Source of the DNA: Pelagibacterium luteolum
Lineage (GTDB): Bacteria; Pseudomonadota; Alphaproteobacteria; Rhizobiales; Devosiaceae
Direction: 5' to 3'
Assembly (NCBI RefSeq): GCF_900100665.1
Contig: NZ_FNCS01000008.1
Span: 87,864 to 151,863 of the forward strand
DNA length: 64,000 bases
The notes beneath the pieces are model-generated. The model was given only the letters and a program-made list of their open reading frames with translations. It had not been told where the DNA came from and made no database searches. Within the stretch, counting starts at the first letter, position 1; the number at the start of each line of letters is the position of its first letter. Positions 1-8,574 of this stretch are shown here, one piece after another. Both the position numbers and the translations under genes were made by a program.

Positions 1-100
1 GCGGACCAATCCTGGGTTGTGAAGATGTCGGACATTGGGGTGATGAATACCGTATGTGAAACGAGGTTCTGAGTTAGCGCCTAAGCGCGACTTGTGCAAC

Positions 101-865
101 TCAACGGGTGGCGGGGAAGACCCGGATGCCGAGGGGACGCACAAGGTCAGTCAGTTGATCCGACGAGACCTTTAGGCCCTCGAAACTGGACAAGCGGGTT
201 AGGTCGACGCCGAGCAGCGTTGCGCCACGGCAGTCTGCGTTATCGAGAAAGGCGCCGTTGAAGCTCGCTTCGCTGAAATCGGAATTGCGCAGGTCGGCGC
301 TGGCGAACGACACCTGCCTCAGATCGGCCTGGCGCAGGCTGCACTCGGAGAAAACGCAATCGTCGAGCTTGGCGCCGCGAAAACTGGCCATATCCAGTCT
401 TGTCGATAGGAACGACACGCGAGACATAGCGAGCCTGCTGCCCGCCTGTTTAGAAAACCGCGCGTCTTCGAAATCTGCGCCAGCCGCCTTGCAATTTTTG
501 AATACGGCGCCGAACAGACCGGCAAGGCCAAAGCGAGACGTCGAGAGGTTGCAGTTCTCGAAAGTCGCTCCCTCAAGATCAGCGCGAGAAAAATCGCACC
601 CGACGCGGGTCTCCCCATCAAAGAACGAGCAGCCTGAAAATATCGCATCGGTGAGGTTGGCACCGGCAAATCGCGTGCGTTCGAACGTGCAGTCGGTAAA
701 TTTCGCGCCTGCAAGCTCGGCATCGGTCAGCCCGGTTTCCCGAAAAACACAATGGCGCGCATTAAGCGCGCCATCTGGCATATCGGTCCAGTCGATGTCG
801 GAAAGATCGACGTTTTCGACGGGCTTGCCTGAAAGGATCAGCTCTTCGAGCTCATCCTGGCTCAT
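101..865 (-). CDS. Pentapeptide-repeat protein
   Basis: Most of the protein consists of five-residue repeats of the A(D/N)LXX type, for example FAGANLTDAIF, FSRADLEGATF, LRQADLRQVSF and SADLRNSDF. Such repeats fold into a right-handed square beta-helix. There is no signal peptide or membrane segment, so it is probably cytosolic. The ATG at 865 overlaps the gatA stop by one base (TAATG), which suggests translational coupling; an in-frame ATG at 874 is the alternative. It is the last visible gene of the gatC-GNAT-gatA operon. The specific function is unknown: some members of the family protect DNA gyrase, but nothing in the sequence points to that here. The 100 bases before it (1-100) show no supported feature. 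Confidence 0.85.
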   Translation of the reverse strand: MSQDELEELILSGKPVENVDLSDIDWTDMPDGALNARHCVFRETGLTDAELAGAKFTDCTFERTRFAGANLTDAIFSGCSFFDGETRVGCDFSRADLEGATFENCNLSTSRFGLAGLFGAVFKNCKAAGADFEDARFSKQAGSRLAMSRVSFLSTRLDMASFRGAKLDDCVFSECSLRQADLRQVSFASADLRNSDFSEASFNGAFLDNADCRGATLLGVDLTRLSSFEGLKVSSDQLTDLVRPLGIRVFPATR

Positions 866-2349
866 TACCACCATTTGGCGGGCGCCAGATCGAGCGCTGC
901 GCTTTTCTCGATGACACGGGCGGCAGCAAAGAGCGTTTCTTCGTCGAACGGCTTGCCGATGAGCTGCAGACCGAGGGGAAGCCCCTGCCCGTCCTTTCCG
1001 GCGGGAACGGCGATGCCCGGCAGGCCGGCCATGTTCACCGTCACCGTGAAGATGTCGTTGAGATACATCTTGACCGGATCGGTGGCCATGTCCTGGTCGG
1101 CGATGCCGAAGGCCGCAGATGGCGTAGCGGGGGTCAGGATGGCATCGACGCCGGCGTTAAACGCGTCCTCGAAGTCGCGCTTGATGAGCGTGCGCACTTT
1201 TTGGGCGCGGACGTAATAAGCGTCGTAATAGCCCGCGGACAGCACATAGGTGCCGATCATCACGCGGCGCTTGACCTCGCGGCCAAAACCTTCGGCGCGG
1301 GTCAGTTCGTACAGGTCGGTGATGTCCTTGCCTGAAACACGCAGGCCGTATTTGACGCCGTCGTAGCGAGCGAGGTTGGACGAGGCTTCGGCCGGCGCGA
1401 CGATGTAATAGGCGGGCAGTGCGTACTTCGTGTGCGGCAAGGAGATATCCTTGACCGTGGCGCCTTCGGCCTTGAGCCATTCGAGGCCCTGCGTCCAGAG
1501 CTTTTCGATCTCCTCGGGCATGCCATCCATGCGGTATTCGGCAGGTACGCCGATAGTCAGCCCTTTGACGCCACGTTCGACCGCGGCGGCGAAATCGGGA
1601 ACGGCGACATCGACCGAGGTCGAATCTTTTTCGTCAAAGCCGGACATCGACTGCAGCATGAGCGCCGAATCCTCGACAGTGCGAGCGATCGGTCCAGCCT
1701 GATCGAGCGAGGACGCGAAGGCGACCGTCCCCCAGCGCGAGCAGCGGCCATAAGTGGGCTTGATGCCGACCGTGCCGGTAAACGCCGCTGGCTGGCGGAT
1801 CGAGCCGCCAGTGTCGGTCGCCGTGGCGCCGGCGCACAGCCATGCGGCCACCGCCGATGCCGAGCCACCGGACGAGCCGCCGGGCACCAAGTCCTTGTTG
1901 TCGCTTTCGCCGCGCCAGGGGTTAATGACCGGGCCGTAGTAGGATGTCTCGTTGGATGAGCCCATGGCGAACTCGTCCATGTTGAGCTTGCCCAGCATAA
2001 CGGCGCCGTCACGCCAGAGATTGGCGGTGACGGTCGATTCATATTCAGGCTTAAAACCGTCCAGGATGTGGCTGGCGGCCTGGGTGTGGACGCCCTTTGT
2101 GGCGAACAGATCCTTGATGCCCAGCGGCACGCCCTCGAGTGTACCGGCTTCGCCTTTGGCAATGCGCGCATCGGACGCCTTGGCCATTTCGCGCGCCTGA
2201 TCAGCGGTGACGGCGACATAGGCGTTGAGCTTGTCGTTGCCCGCCTCGATGGCCGCAACATAGGCGTCGGTGGCCTCGAGGGCGGTAAATTCCTTGGCGG
2301 CAAGGCCGTCGCGCAGGGCTTTGAGGCTCAGGCGGGTCAAATCGGTCAC
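865..2349 (-). CDS. gatA: Glutamyl-tRNA(Gln)/aspartyl-tRNA(Asn) amidotransferase subunit A
   Basis: The amidase subunit of GatCAB releases ammonia from glutamine and passes it to GatB, to convert Glu-tRNA(Gln) or Asp-tRNA(Asn) to the correct aminoacyl-tRNA. The amidase signature is intact: Lys79 (LGIKD), the GGSSGGS stretch with Ser159, and the nucleophile Ser183 in [13 protein letters not shown] place the start at the GTG at 2349, because AAGGA lies seven bases upstream and this gives 494 residues, the usual GatA length. The frame stays open further upstream, but that stretch is not GatA-like and would overlap the preceding gene. gatC lies two genes upstream; gatB is not in the window. Confidence 0.96.
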   Translation of the reverse strand: MTDLTRLSLKALRDGLAAKEFTALEATDAYVAAIEAGNDKLNAYVAVTADQAREMAKASDARIAKGEAGTLEGVPLGIKDLFATKGVHTQAASHILDGFKPEYESTVTANLWRDGAVMLGKLNMDEFAMGSSNETSYYGPVINPWRGESDNKDLVPGGSSGGSASAVAAWLCAGATATDTGGSIRQPAAFTGTVGIKPTYGRCSRWGTVAFASSLDQAGPIARTVEDSALMLQSMSGFDEKDSTSVDVAVPDFAAAVERGVKGLTIGVPAEYRMDGMPEEIEKLWTQGLEWLKAEGATVKDISLPHTKYALPAYYIVAPAEASSNLARYDGVKYGLRVSGKDITDLYELTRAEGFGREVKRRVMIGTYVLSAGYYDAYYVRAQKVRTLIKRDFEDAFNAGVDAILTPATPSAAFGIADQDMATDPVKMYLNDIFTVTVNMAGLPGIAVPAGKDGQGLPLGLQLIGKPFDEETLFAAARVIEKSAALDLAPAKWW

Positions 2350-2371
2350 GGACAAATCCTTCTTGGCGCCT

Positions 2372-2836
2372 TCAGAGCGCCTTTTCGAAAAATGCTGAAT
2401 ACGGGCTGTCGGGGTAGTCGAGGAACGGCCCGCGGGCAACGAAACCGGAGCGTTCATAGAGGCGATGCGCGGGTTCCATCGTGTCGCGCGCGCCGGTCTC
2501 GAGCATGAGCTTTGAAAGGCCCTTTTCACGGGCGGCTTCTTCTATTGTGTTCAGGATGGCCGATCCGGCGCGCTGGCCGCGGACCTCGGGAAGCGTGAAC
2601 ATGCGCTTGACTTCGCCGAAGGCAGCGTCGTGCACCTTGAGCGCCCCGCATCCGACGGCCCTGCCCTCATTGTCCCGGGCAATGAACACTGTGGTATGCG
2701 GTTCGGCCATCTGTTCGACGGTCATCTTGAACTGGAATTCTTCCGGAGACAGAGGCGTGAGATAGTCGTTGAGCGCGGCGATCAAGGCGCGCACCTCGTC
2801 TTGCAACGGGCTCTCAATGGCAACGGTGACGGCCAC
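2372..2836 (-). CDS. GNAT family N-acetyltransferase
   Basis: This 154-residue protein has the GNAT fold. The acetyl-CoA pyrophosphate loop is [10 protein letters not shown] at residues 86-95, and the C-terminal [12 protein letters not shown] motif is typical of the family. The start is a GTG at 2836, with GGAG six bases ahead, only three bases after the gatC stop, so it is cotranslated within the gatCA operon. The substrate is unknown. The family includes acetyltransferases for small molecules and for protein N-termini. Its position between gatC and gatA is the only context and does not identify the substrate. Confidence 0.85.
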   Translation of the reverse strand: MAVTVAIESPLQDEVRALIAALNDYLTPLSPEEFQFKMTVEQMAEPHTTVFIARDNEGRAVGCGALKVHDAAFGEVKRMFTLPEVRGQRAGSAILNTIEEAAREKGLSKLMLETGARDTMEPAHRLYERSGFVARGPFLDYPDSPYSAFFEKAL

Positions 2837-2839
2837 GGC

Positions 2840-3127
2840 CTACTCCACGACCTTGGGGACCATGAAGAAATTGTCTTCCGAGATCGGCGCGTTGGCAACG
2901 ATACGGTCGGCATAGCCGCCATCGGTCACCTTGTCCTCGCGACGACGCAGCACCATCGGTGTAACAGACGTCATCGGCTCGACGCCTTCGACGTTCACTT
3001 CGTCGAGCTGCTCTACGAAACCAAGGATGGCGTTGAGCTCGCCTTCATAGGAGGCAACCTCATCCTCGGTGATCCGGATGCGGGCGAGGCGCCCAATGCG
3101 CCTTACGGTATCGGCATCGACCGACAT
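2840..3127 (-). CDS. gatC: Glutamyl-tRNA(Gln)/aspartyl-tRNA(Asn) amidotransferase subunit C
   Basis: This small subunit wraps around GatA and GatB and stabilises the transamidosome. The family signature is present: an N-terminal helix with [12 protein letters not shown], then a linker with [19 protein letters not shown], and a C-terminal stretch of the [16 protein letters not shown] type. I chose the ATG at 3127 (95 residues) because AGGAG lies six bases upstream. The in-frame ATG at 3133 directly abuts that Shine-Dalgarno sequence and is therefore unlikely. It is the first gene of the minus-strand operon gatC-GNAT-gatA-pentapeptide. Confidence 0.95.
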   Translation of the reverse strand: MSVDADTVRRIGRLARIRITEDEVASYEGELNAILGFVEQLDEVNVEGVEPMTSVTPMVLRRREDKVTDGGYADRIVANAPISEDNFFMVPKVVE

Positions 3128-3219
3128 ATGCATCTCCTGGGATTGGAGTGGGGTTTACAGTCTGGGTTGATTGGCTTTTAGCAACGGCACTCGGCCAAAG
3201 GCAATCGCCAAATCGGTCC

Positions 3220-3750
3220 TCAGATTTCAACGGCAAGGCTCGGTTCGAGCACGATCAGGCTCGTGTCGCCCAGAAGGGGGGCCAGGAGATCGAATACCGG
3301 ATCGATATCGTGGTCGTCGATCGCCAGCGCGAGGAGCTTGGGCCGTGCAATTTCAAGAAGCGCCGTGCCGTGAGCGCCGCATTGAGGGCCGGTGCCCGAC
3401 AGGATCACAACGGCGCCGTCTGCCCAACGATCATATTGCGTGGACGATGTCGCTTGGTCGAGGATCAGCAAGCCTTCGTCAGGCGAGTCGACAATAAGGC
3501 CGCTGGTGTCCAGGCGGTAGAGCACAAGGCTCGCTTCCTCTTCATCGATAAGCCGCGCGCGCCTTCTGGGTCGCCACGCTGCGCCTTCGAAATCCTCGAG
3601 ATCGGTTGGGTCAGGGTGGATGACGGAATCAGCGCCCGAGACGAGTTCGCCGACGTTAATGGTTGCCGGTGCGCCTTCGGGATCGAGGACGATGATACGA
3701 CCCCCAATCTGAATCCGGTACGTCATTGCGCCAAACCACGTGATCTTCAT
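3220..3750 (-). CDS. Degenerate metallo-beta-lactamase-fold protein (UPF0173-like)
   Basis: The N-terminus ([25 protein letters not shown]) matches the opening strands of small Zn-dependent hydrolases of the MBL fold (UPF0173 type). The metal-binding HxHxDH motif expected after strand four is absent; the corresponding region reads [10 protein letters not shown]. The later part has lost the usual histidines except for scattered ones. At 176 residues it is shorter than active relatives of about 220-230. It is probably a non-catalytic homologue. The start at 3750 is preceded by AAGGA. The frame is open to 3858, but that would run past the divergent ruvX start. No function can be assigned. Confidence 0.6.
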   Translation of the reverse strand: MKITWFGAMTYRIQIGGRIIVLDPEGAPATINVGELVSGADSVIHPDPTDLEDFEGAAWRPRRRARLIDEEEASLVLYRLDTSGLIVDSPDEGLLILDQATSSTQYDRWADGAVVILSGTGPQCGAHGTALLEIARPKLLALAIDDHDIDPVFDLLAPLLGDTSLIVLEPSLAVEI

Positions 3751-3822
3751 TGCGCCATTTTCCTTGCCAGCTCGCTGCAAACTGCTGATAAGCCGCCTTG
3801 GCCAGGCCCGCAAGGAAGAGAC

Positions 3823-4281
3823 ATGTCGGACACCTCCAACCCGCTCACCGATCTCCACCCCTCCGGCAAGCTCATGGGGCTGGACTTGGGTACCAAGACC
3901 ATCGGCGTTGCGATCTCTGACAGCCTTCGCATGACCGCGTCACCAATCGAAACTATCAAGCGGGCGAAGTTTACAGCGGATGCAGAGAGGCTTTTGGCGC
4001 TGATCACCCATAACAATGTGACCGGGATCGTGATCGGTCTGCCGCTCAACATGGACGGCTCGGAAGGCCCACGCGCTCAGTCGGCCCGCGCTTTCGTGCG
4101 TAATCTCAAGCAAAAGATCGATCTCCCCATGGTGTTCTGGGACGAGCGCATGTCGACCATGGCCGTGACACGCACGATGATCGAGGCCGATCTGTCGCGG
4201 GCACGGCGCGCCGAAGTGGTGGACAAACTTGCGGCGAGCTACATTTTGCAGGGCGCGCTCGATCGGCTGCGTCCGCGTTAA
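3823..4281 (+). CDS. ruvX: Putative pre-16S rRNA nuclease / Holliday junction resolvase-like YqgF
   Basis: RNase-H-fold protein of the YqgF/RuvX family, which matures the 5' end of 16S rRNA. The motifs are [16 protein letters not shown] near residue 18 (first catalytic Asp), [14 protein letters not shown] in the middle, and the VFWDERMST block followed by [12 protein letters not shown] at the end, carrying the remaining acidic residues. The ATG at 3823 follows AAGGAAG. An open frame reaching back to 3148 is fortuitous because it lies over the divergent gene. At 152 residues it is of normal length. It heads the plus-strand run leading into pyrB. Confidence 0.93.
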   Translation: MSDTSNPLTDLHPSGKLMGLDLGTKTIGVAISDSLRMTASPIETIKRAKFTADAERLLALITHNNVTGIVIGLPLNMDGSEGPRAQSARAFVRNLKQKIDLPMVFWDERMSTMAVTRTMIEADLSRARRAEVVDKLAASYILQGALDRLRPR

Positions 4282-4361
4282 AGCTCTGAAAAGTGCCAAA
4301 CCTGCCCTTGCCGCTCCCTGCCCCATGGGTTAGGGACCGCTAGTCGAGAGTGGGACAGACA

Positions 4362-5339
4362 ATGGCACGACGACAACCGGACCCGTCCGATAGCCCGAAG
4401 GGCTCTTTTCTTCCTTTCCGTCATCGGCATCTTTTGGGCATCGCCCAGCTCAACCAGCAAGAGATCATCGATCTCCTGGATCGCGCCGAGGCAATGATTC
4501 CGATCTCGCGTCAGCGCAAGACATTGCCCAATCTGGCGGGCAAGACGCAGATCAATCTGTTCTTTGAAAATTCCACCCGCACCCAGGCGAGCTTCGAGAT
4601 TGCGGGCAAGCGGCTGGGCGCGACGGTCATGAATATGGCGGTGCGCACATCCTCGGTCGCCAAGGGTGAGACCCTGGTCGATACGGCGGCCACGCTCAAT
4701 GCCATGCAGCCGGACGCGATCGTCGTGCGCCACGGATCATCCGGCGCGGTCGAGCTCTTGAGCCAGAAGGTCGAATGCGCTGTGCTGAACGCCGGCGACG
4801 GCGCGCATGAACATCCGACACAGGCGCTGCTCGATGCCCTAACGATCCGGCGCCACAAGGGACGGCTGAACGGGCTAACCGTGGCGATTTGTGGCGACAT
4901 CGCCAATTCGCGTGTCGCCCGGTCCAATCTGATCCTCCTCGGCGCAATGCGTGCGCGAACGCGCGTGATCGCGCCAAAATCGCTGCTGCCGCGCGGCGTC
5001 GACCAGATGGCGTCGGAAGTCTTCACCGATATGCGCAAGGGTCTTGAGGGCGCGGACGTCGTGATGATGCTTCGGCTTCAGAACGAACGCGCATCGGGCA
5101 AGCTGATCCCGTCGGTGCGCGAATACTATAAGTTTTATGGCCTGGACGCCGAAAAGCTCTCCCATGCCAATGCCGACGCGCTCGTCATGCATCCAGGACC
5201 AATGAACCGAGGCGTGGAGATCGACCCGGCCATCGCGGACGGCCCGCAATCGGTCATCACACAACAGGTCGAAATGGGGGTCGCTGTACGTATGGCGGTG
5301 CTCGATGCCCTACTGAACAAGGATGCGGACGATGCATAA
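4362..5339 (+). CDS. pyrB: Aspartate carbamoyltransferase catalytic subunit
   Basis: Catalyses carbamoyl phosphate plus aspartate to carbamoyl aspartate, the second step of pyrimidine synthesis. The carbamoyl-phosphate loop [13 protein letters not shown] (STRT at 71-74), [12 protein letters not shown] and the C-terminal [12 protein letters not shown] are intact. The ATG at 4362 has GGGA about seven bases upstream; an in-frame GTG at 4350 is the alternative. No regulatory pyrI is present. Instead the stop overlaps the start of a dihydroorotase-like gene, as in class A ATCases, which assemble with an active or inactive dihydroorotase chain. Confidence 0.97.
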   Translation: MARRQPDPSDSPKGSFLPFRHRHLLGIAQLNQQEIIDLLDRAEAMIPISRQRKTLPNLAGKTQINLFFENSTRTQASFEIAGKRLGATVMNMAVRTSSVAKGETLVDTAATLNAMQPDAIVVRHGSSGAVELLSQKVECAVLNAGDGAHEHPTQALLDALTIRRHKGRLNGLTVAICGDIANSRVARSNLILLGAMRARTRVIAPKSLLPRGVDQMASEVFTDMRKGLEGADVVMMLRLQNERASGKLIPSVREYYKFYGLDAEKLSHANADALVMHPGPMNRGVEIDPAIADGPQSVITQQVEMGVAVRMAVLDALLNKDADDA

Positions 5340-6630
5340 GCCCATCCTTATTGAAAACGCACGCATCATAGATCCAGCCAGCAATACCGACATGCGCGGC
5401 GCTGTGCTTATCGAGAACGACAGGATCGCCGATATCACGCAAGGCGCGGTCGATGGCGGTCCGGATGCCGCGCGGCGGATCGACGCAAAGGGCATGGTTC
5501 TCGCCCCAGGGCTCATCGATATGCGCGTGTTCACCGGTGAACCGGGGCACGAATATCGCGAGACGCTGCAAAGCGCCGGACGCGCCGCGGCTGCCGGTGG
5601 CGTGACGTCCATCGTCGTCATGCCCGATACGCAACCAGTGATCGACGATGGCGCGCTGGTGGAGTTCATCGCGCGCCATGCCGAGGCAACGACCTGCGTC
5701 AACGTCCTCCCATCGGCGTCGATCACCAAGGGAACCGGCGGTCAGGACCTGACCGAGTTCGGGCTATTGCGCGAAGCTGGCGCGGTCTGCTTCACGGAAG
5801 GGCGCAGCTCTATCCAGAGCACCGCGGTTCTGCGCGCGGCAATGATCTACGCCAACAATTTCGATGTGCCGATCGTACATCTGCCCGCAGAAGCGAGCCT
5901 TGTTTCGGATGGCGTAATGAATGCCGGCGCGCTCGCGACGTTTCGCGGGCTGAAAGGCATTCCTACCGAAGCCGAAACCATTCCGCTCGATCGCGATCTA
6001 CAACTAGCGCTAATGACGGGTGCCCGCTACCACGCCGCGCAGATTTCCACCGCGCGGTCGGCGGAACTGGCCAAATTTTACAAGCGGCGAAGCAATGCCA
6101 TATCGGTCGGGGCGTCGATCAACAATCTATGCCTCAACGAGAACGATGTCGGCTCATACCGCACGTTCTTCAAGCTATCCCCGCCGCTTCGAAGCGAAGA
6201 CGATCGGCTGGCGCTTGTCGACGCGCTCAAAAGAGGCGTCGTCGACGTCATTCATTCCGATCACGATCCGCAAGATACCGAGGTCAAACGCCAGCCTTTC
6301 GCTGACGCAGCAGTCGGGGCGATTGGTCTTGAAACCCTGCTTGCGGCGGCATTGCGCCTCGTCCACTCCGGCGATTTGGATCTGACGACCGTGCTGCGCG
6401 CCATGACATCGCGCCCAGCCGAAATATTAGGACTGGATGCCGGCCGTATCGCCAAGGGCGCACCTGCCGATCTCTGCCTGTTCGATCCGGACTATCCATG
6501 GCTGGTGGAGGAAGCTACGATCCGCTCACGGTCGCGCAACACGACGTTCGAAAACGCACGCATGTCCGGGAAAGTCATGATGACGATCGTCGGCGGCAAG
6601 ACGGTATTTGAGGAGGACGCCTTCGCATGA
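5332..6630 (+). CDS. Dihydroorotase-like protein, probably catalytically inactive (PyrC'/PyrX type)
   Basis: Amidohydrolase-fold protein of 432 residues with overall class I dihydroorotase architecture. The zinc-binding HxH is lost: where active enzymes have DxHxHxREPG, this one reads [10 protein letters not shown] (residues 63-72), so both histidines and the substrate arginine are replaced. The downstream NTNP motif is DTQP, and the HCED metal ligand region reads HLPAEAS. Only the SDHDP block near the end resembles the catalytic Asp segment. It overlaps pyrB by eight bases, fitting a structural partner of ATCase. Active PyrC must be encoded elsewhere. The ATG at 5332 has AAGGA upstream; an ATG at 5323 is also in frame. 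Confidence 0.88.
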   Translation: MHKPILIENARIIDPASNTDMRGAVLIENDRIADITQGAVDGGPDAARRIDAKGMVLAPGLIDMRVFTGEPGHEYRETLQSAGRAAAAGGVTSIVVMPDTQPVIDDGALVEFIARHAEATTCVNVLPSASITKGTGGQDLTEFGLLREAGAVCFTEGRSSIQSTAVLRAAMIYANNFDVPIVHLPAEASLVSDGVMNAGALATFRGLKGIPTEAETIPLDRDLQLALMTGARYHAAQISTARSAELAKFYKRRSNAISVGASINNLCLNENDVGSYRTFFKLSPPLRSEDDRLALVDALKRGVVDVIHSDHDPQDTEVKRQPFADAAVGAIGLETLLAAALRLVHSGDLDLTTVLRAMTSRPAEILGLDAGRIAKGAPADLCLFDPDYPWLVEEATIRSRSRNTTFENARMSGKVMMTIVGGKTVFEEDAFA

Positions 6631-7229
6631 CGCAATATGCGCTGGCACTTATATTGGGATATCTGCTCGGTTCGATCCCGTTCGGCGTCCTTGCGACCCA
6701 ACTCGCCGGGGTCGGCGACGTGCGGTCCATAGGCTCGGGCAACATAGGGGCAACCAACGTTCTGCGGACGGGTCGCAAGGACCTTGCCGCCCTTACGCTG
6801 ATTGGGGACGCAGGCAAGGGCGCGGCAGCAGTCGGGATCGCCTATTGGCTCTGGGGGTATGAGGCGGCCACGCTCGCCGGCGTAGCGGCTTTTTTCGGCC
6901 ACGTCTTTCCAGTGTGGCTCGGCTTTAAGGGCGGCAAAGGCGTCGCGACATATATCGGCATTCTTCTCGCTCTCAACTGGCTCGTCGGCCTCATCTTTTG
7001 TGCGGTGTGGCTGCTGATCGCTGCTGTGCGACGCTATTCATCCCTGGCGGCGCTAACCGCGGCGGCCACCGCGCCAATGTTCGCCTACGCATTTTCAGGG
7101 GAATGGCTGACCGTCGCAACCTTCGTTCTGTCGGTAACCTTGTTCATAACGCACCGGACGAACATCGCCAGACTGCTCAAGGGCACCGAGAGCAGGATCG
7201 GGGACAAAAAACCTGCCGGACAGGGCTGA
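6627..7229 (+). CDS. plsY: Acyl-phosphate glycerol-3-phosphate acyltransferase PlsY
   Basis: Inner-membrane enzyme that transfers an acyl group from acyl phosphate to glycerol 3-phosphate, the first step of phospholipid synthesis. It has multiple membrane segments and the conserved loops [29 protein letters not shown] and [13 protein letters not shown], which bind the phosphate and the substrate. At 200 residues it has normal length. The start ATG overlaps the stop of the dihydroorotase-like gene (ATGA), so it is translationally coupled. Confidence 0.96.
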   Translation: MTQYALALILGYLLGSIPFGVLATQLAGVGDVRSIGSGNIGATNVLRTGRKDLAALTLIGDAGKGAAAVGIAYWLWGYEAATLAGVAAFFGHVFPVWLGFKGGKGVATYIGILLALNWLVGLIFCAVWLLIAAVRRYSSLAALTAAATAPMFAYAFSGEWLTVATFVLSVTLFITHRTNIARLLKGTESRIGDKKPAGQG

Positions 7230-7236
7230 ACGCTTC

Positions 7237-8346
7237 ATGCAGCGCGCAAATCTTTCCCCCAAACAGCGCGTCGCATGGTTACGATTGATCCGAAGCGATA
7301 ATGTGGGACCCTCGACCTTCCGCGCACTGATCAATCGGTTCGGCGGAGCTGAAGCGGCGCTCGATGCCCTACCCCATCTTGCGCAGCGCGGCGGCGGACG
7401 GACCATCCGGATACCTTCGCAGGGCGAGGCCGAAGACGAGATGGCGGGCATCGACAAGATGGGCGCGCGCCTCGTGGCCGTCACCGACCCCGACTATCCG
7501 CCGCATCTCAAACACGTCGCCGGCCCGCCGCCACTGCTCACGGTGATGGGGGACGCTATCCTTGGTGCTCCACGAACGGTCGGCATCGTTGGCGCTCGAA
7601 ATGCGTCGGCGGCCGGTCGTCGCATGGCGCAAATGCTGGCAAACGATCTCGGCACCGGTGGTTATGTCGTCGTCTCCGGTCTGGCGCGCGGCATAGATGC
7701 AGCTGCGCACAAGGCAGCTCTTGCCAGCGGTACCATTGCCGTGATGGCCGGAGGACTGGATCGCCTCTATCCGCCGGAAAACATCGATCTTGCTCAGGCG
7801 ATCGTCGATCAGGGCGGCGCTTTGGTCACGGAAATGCCACTGGGTTGGGAGCCAAGGGCGCGCGACTTCCCCCGCCGCAACAGGCTGGTGGCCGGAATAT
7901 CTCTGGGCGTGGTGATTGTGGAGGCGGCCAAGCGGTCGGGATCGCTGATCACCGCGCGATTGGCCCTGGAGCAGGATCGCGAAGTTTTCGCAGTGCCTGG
8001 CTCCCCCCTCGACCCGCGTGCCGAAGGCGGCAATCATCTGATCCAGCAAGGCGCCAAGCTTGTTACATGCGCCCGCGACATCGTTTCCGAACTGACCCAT
8101 GCCGACCCCTCGCGCCTGCCGCTCTTTGAAACGCGCGAACCCGAAGATGCCCATCCTGTGGACAATGAACCCACAGACGATGAGCGTGGCCGGCTGATCG
8201 AAGCGCTTAGCCATGCGCCGACGGCTAGCGACGTCCTGATCGAGGCAACCGGAATTGCTGCCGGTGCGATGCAGATCATGCTATTGGAACTCGAACTGGC
8301 GGGACGGATCGAACGCACCGGTCAATTGTTCGCCTTGAGGGGATGA
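7237..8346 (+). CDS. dprA: DNA-processing protein DprA (Smf)
   Basis: DprA binds incoming single-stranded DNA during transformation and loads RecA. The Rossmann-like core is clear: VGIVGARNASAAGRR, VVVSGLARGIDAAAHKAAL, TIAVMAGGLDRLYPPEN, FPRRNRLVAGIS and VFAVPGSPLDPRAEGGNHLIQQGA. An N-terminal helical region precedes it, and a C-terminal winged-helix-like DprA tail follows. It starts seven bases after plsY. At 369 residues it is of normal length. The gene alone does not prove natural competence. Confidence 0.95.
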   Translation: MQRANLSPKQRVAWLRLIRSDNVGPSTFRALINRFGGAEAALDALPHLAQRGGGRTIRIPSQGEAEDEMAGIDKMGARLVAVTDPDYPPHLKHVAGPPPLLTVMGDAILGAPRTVGIVGARNASAAGRRMAQMLANDLGTGGYVVVSGLARGIDAAAHKAALASGTIAVMAGGLDRLYPPENIDLAQAIVDQGGALVTEMPLGWEPRARDFPRRNRLVAGISLGVVIVEAAKRSGSLITARLALEQDREVFAVPGSPLDPRAEGGNHLIQQGAKLVTCARDIVSELTHADPSRLPLFETREPEDAHPVDNEPTDDERGRLIEALSHAPTASDVLIEATGIAAGAMQIMLLELELAGRIERTGQLFALRG

Positions 8347-8418
8347 ATTGTCGCGGTCCAGGACGGCAAATCGGGCACGCGATTGACATCGCCTAGCGAC
8401 TTCACCATTTTGCGCGGA

Positions 8419-8493
8419 CCTTGAGCGCAGGTCACTCGCGCCCTACCTCCAGTGATTCAAGGCGTTCTGGAGCAAGCTTGCTTCCATTTTTTT
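8419..8493 (+). ncRNA. Candidate small RNA in the dprA-topA gap
   Basis: A TTGACA (8383-8388) stands 17 bases before a weak CATTTT -10. About ten bases later a hairpin forms, with CCTTGA (8419-8424) pairing TCAAGG (8457-8462) and inner TCACT (8432-8436) pairing AGTGA (8451-8455). Its 14-base loop ends in CTACCTCC, an anti-Shine-Dalgarno-like sequence. A second hairpin (8469-8485) is followed by seven T. The parts add up to a possible 75-nt RNA. Alternatively the second hairpin is simply the terminator of dprA. The remainder of 8347-8574 is the topA leader, with no other feature seen. Confidence 0.35.
8469..8493 (+). terminator. Rho-independent terminator after dprA (or of the candidate small RNA)
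   Basis: GGAGCA (8469-8474) pairs with TGCTTCC (8479-8485, one bulged T) around loop AGCT, and a run of seven T follows at 8487-8493. The core AGCAAGCTTGCT is a perfect palindrome. The stem is short, so its strength is moderate. Confidence 0.5.
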
Positions 8494-8574
8494 ATTTGTC
8501 GCGTTCCCAGTCCGAATAGGTGATGACACTTGTTTCGGGGAACGCTCAGTAGCAGTTGCGGAGCCGTCACAGGC

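Noticed and set aside
3148..3822. Upstream extension of the ruvX frame
   Set aside because: It covers a divergent gene, and the RuvX family starts at about 3823, where a ribosome-binding site lies.
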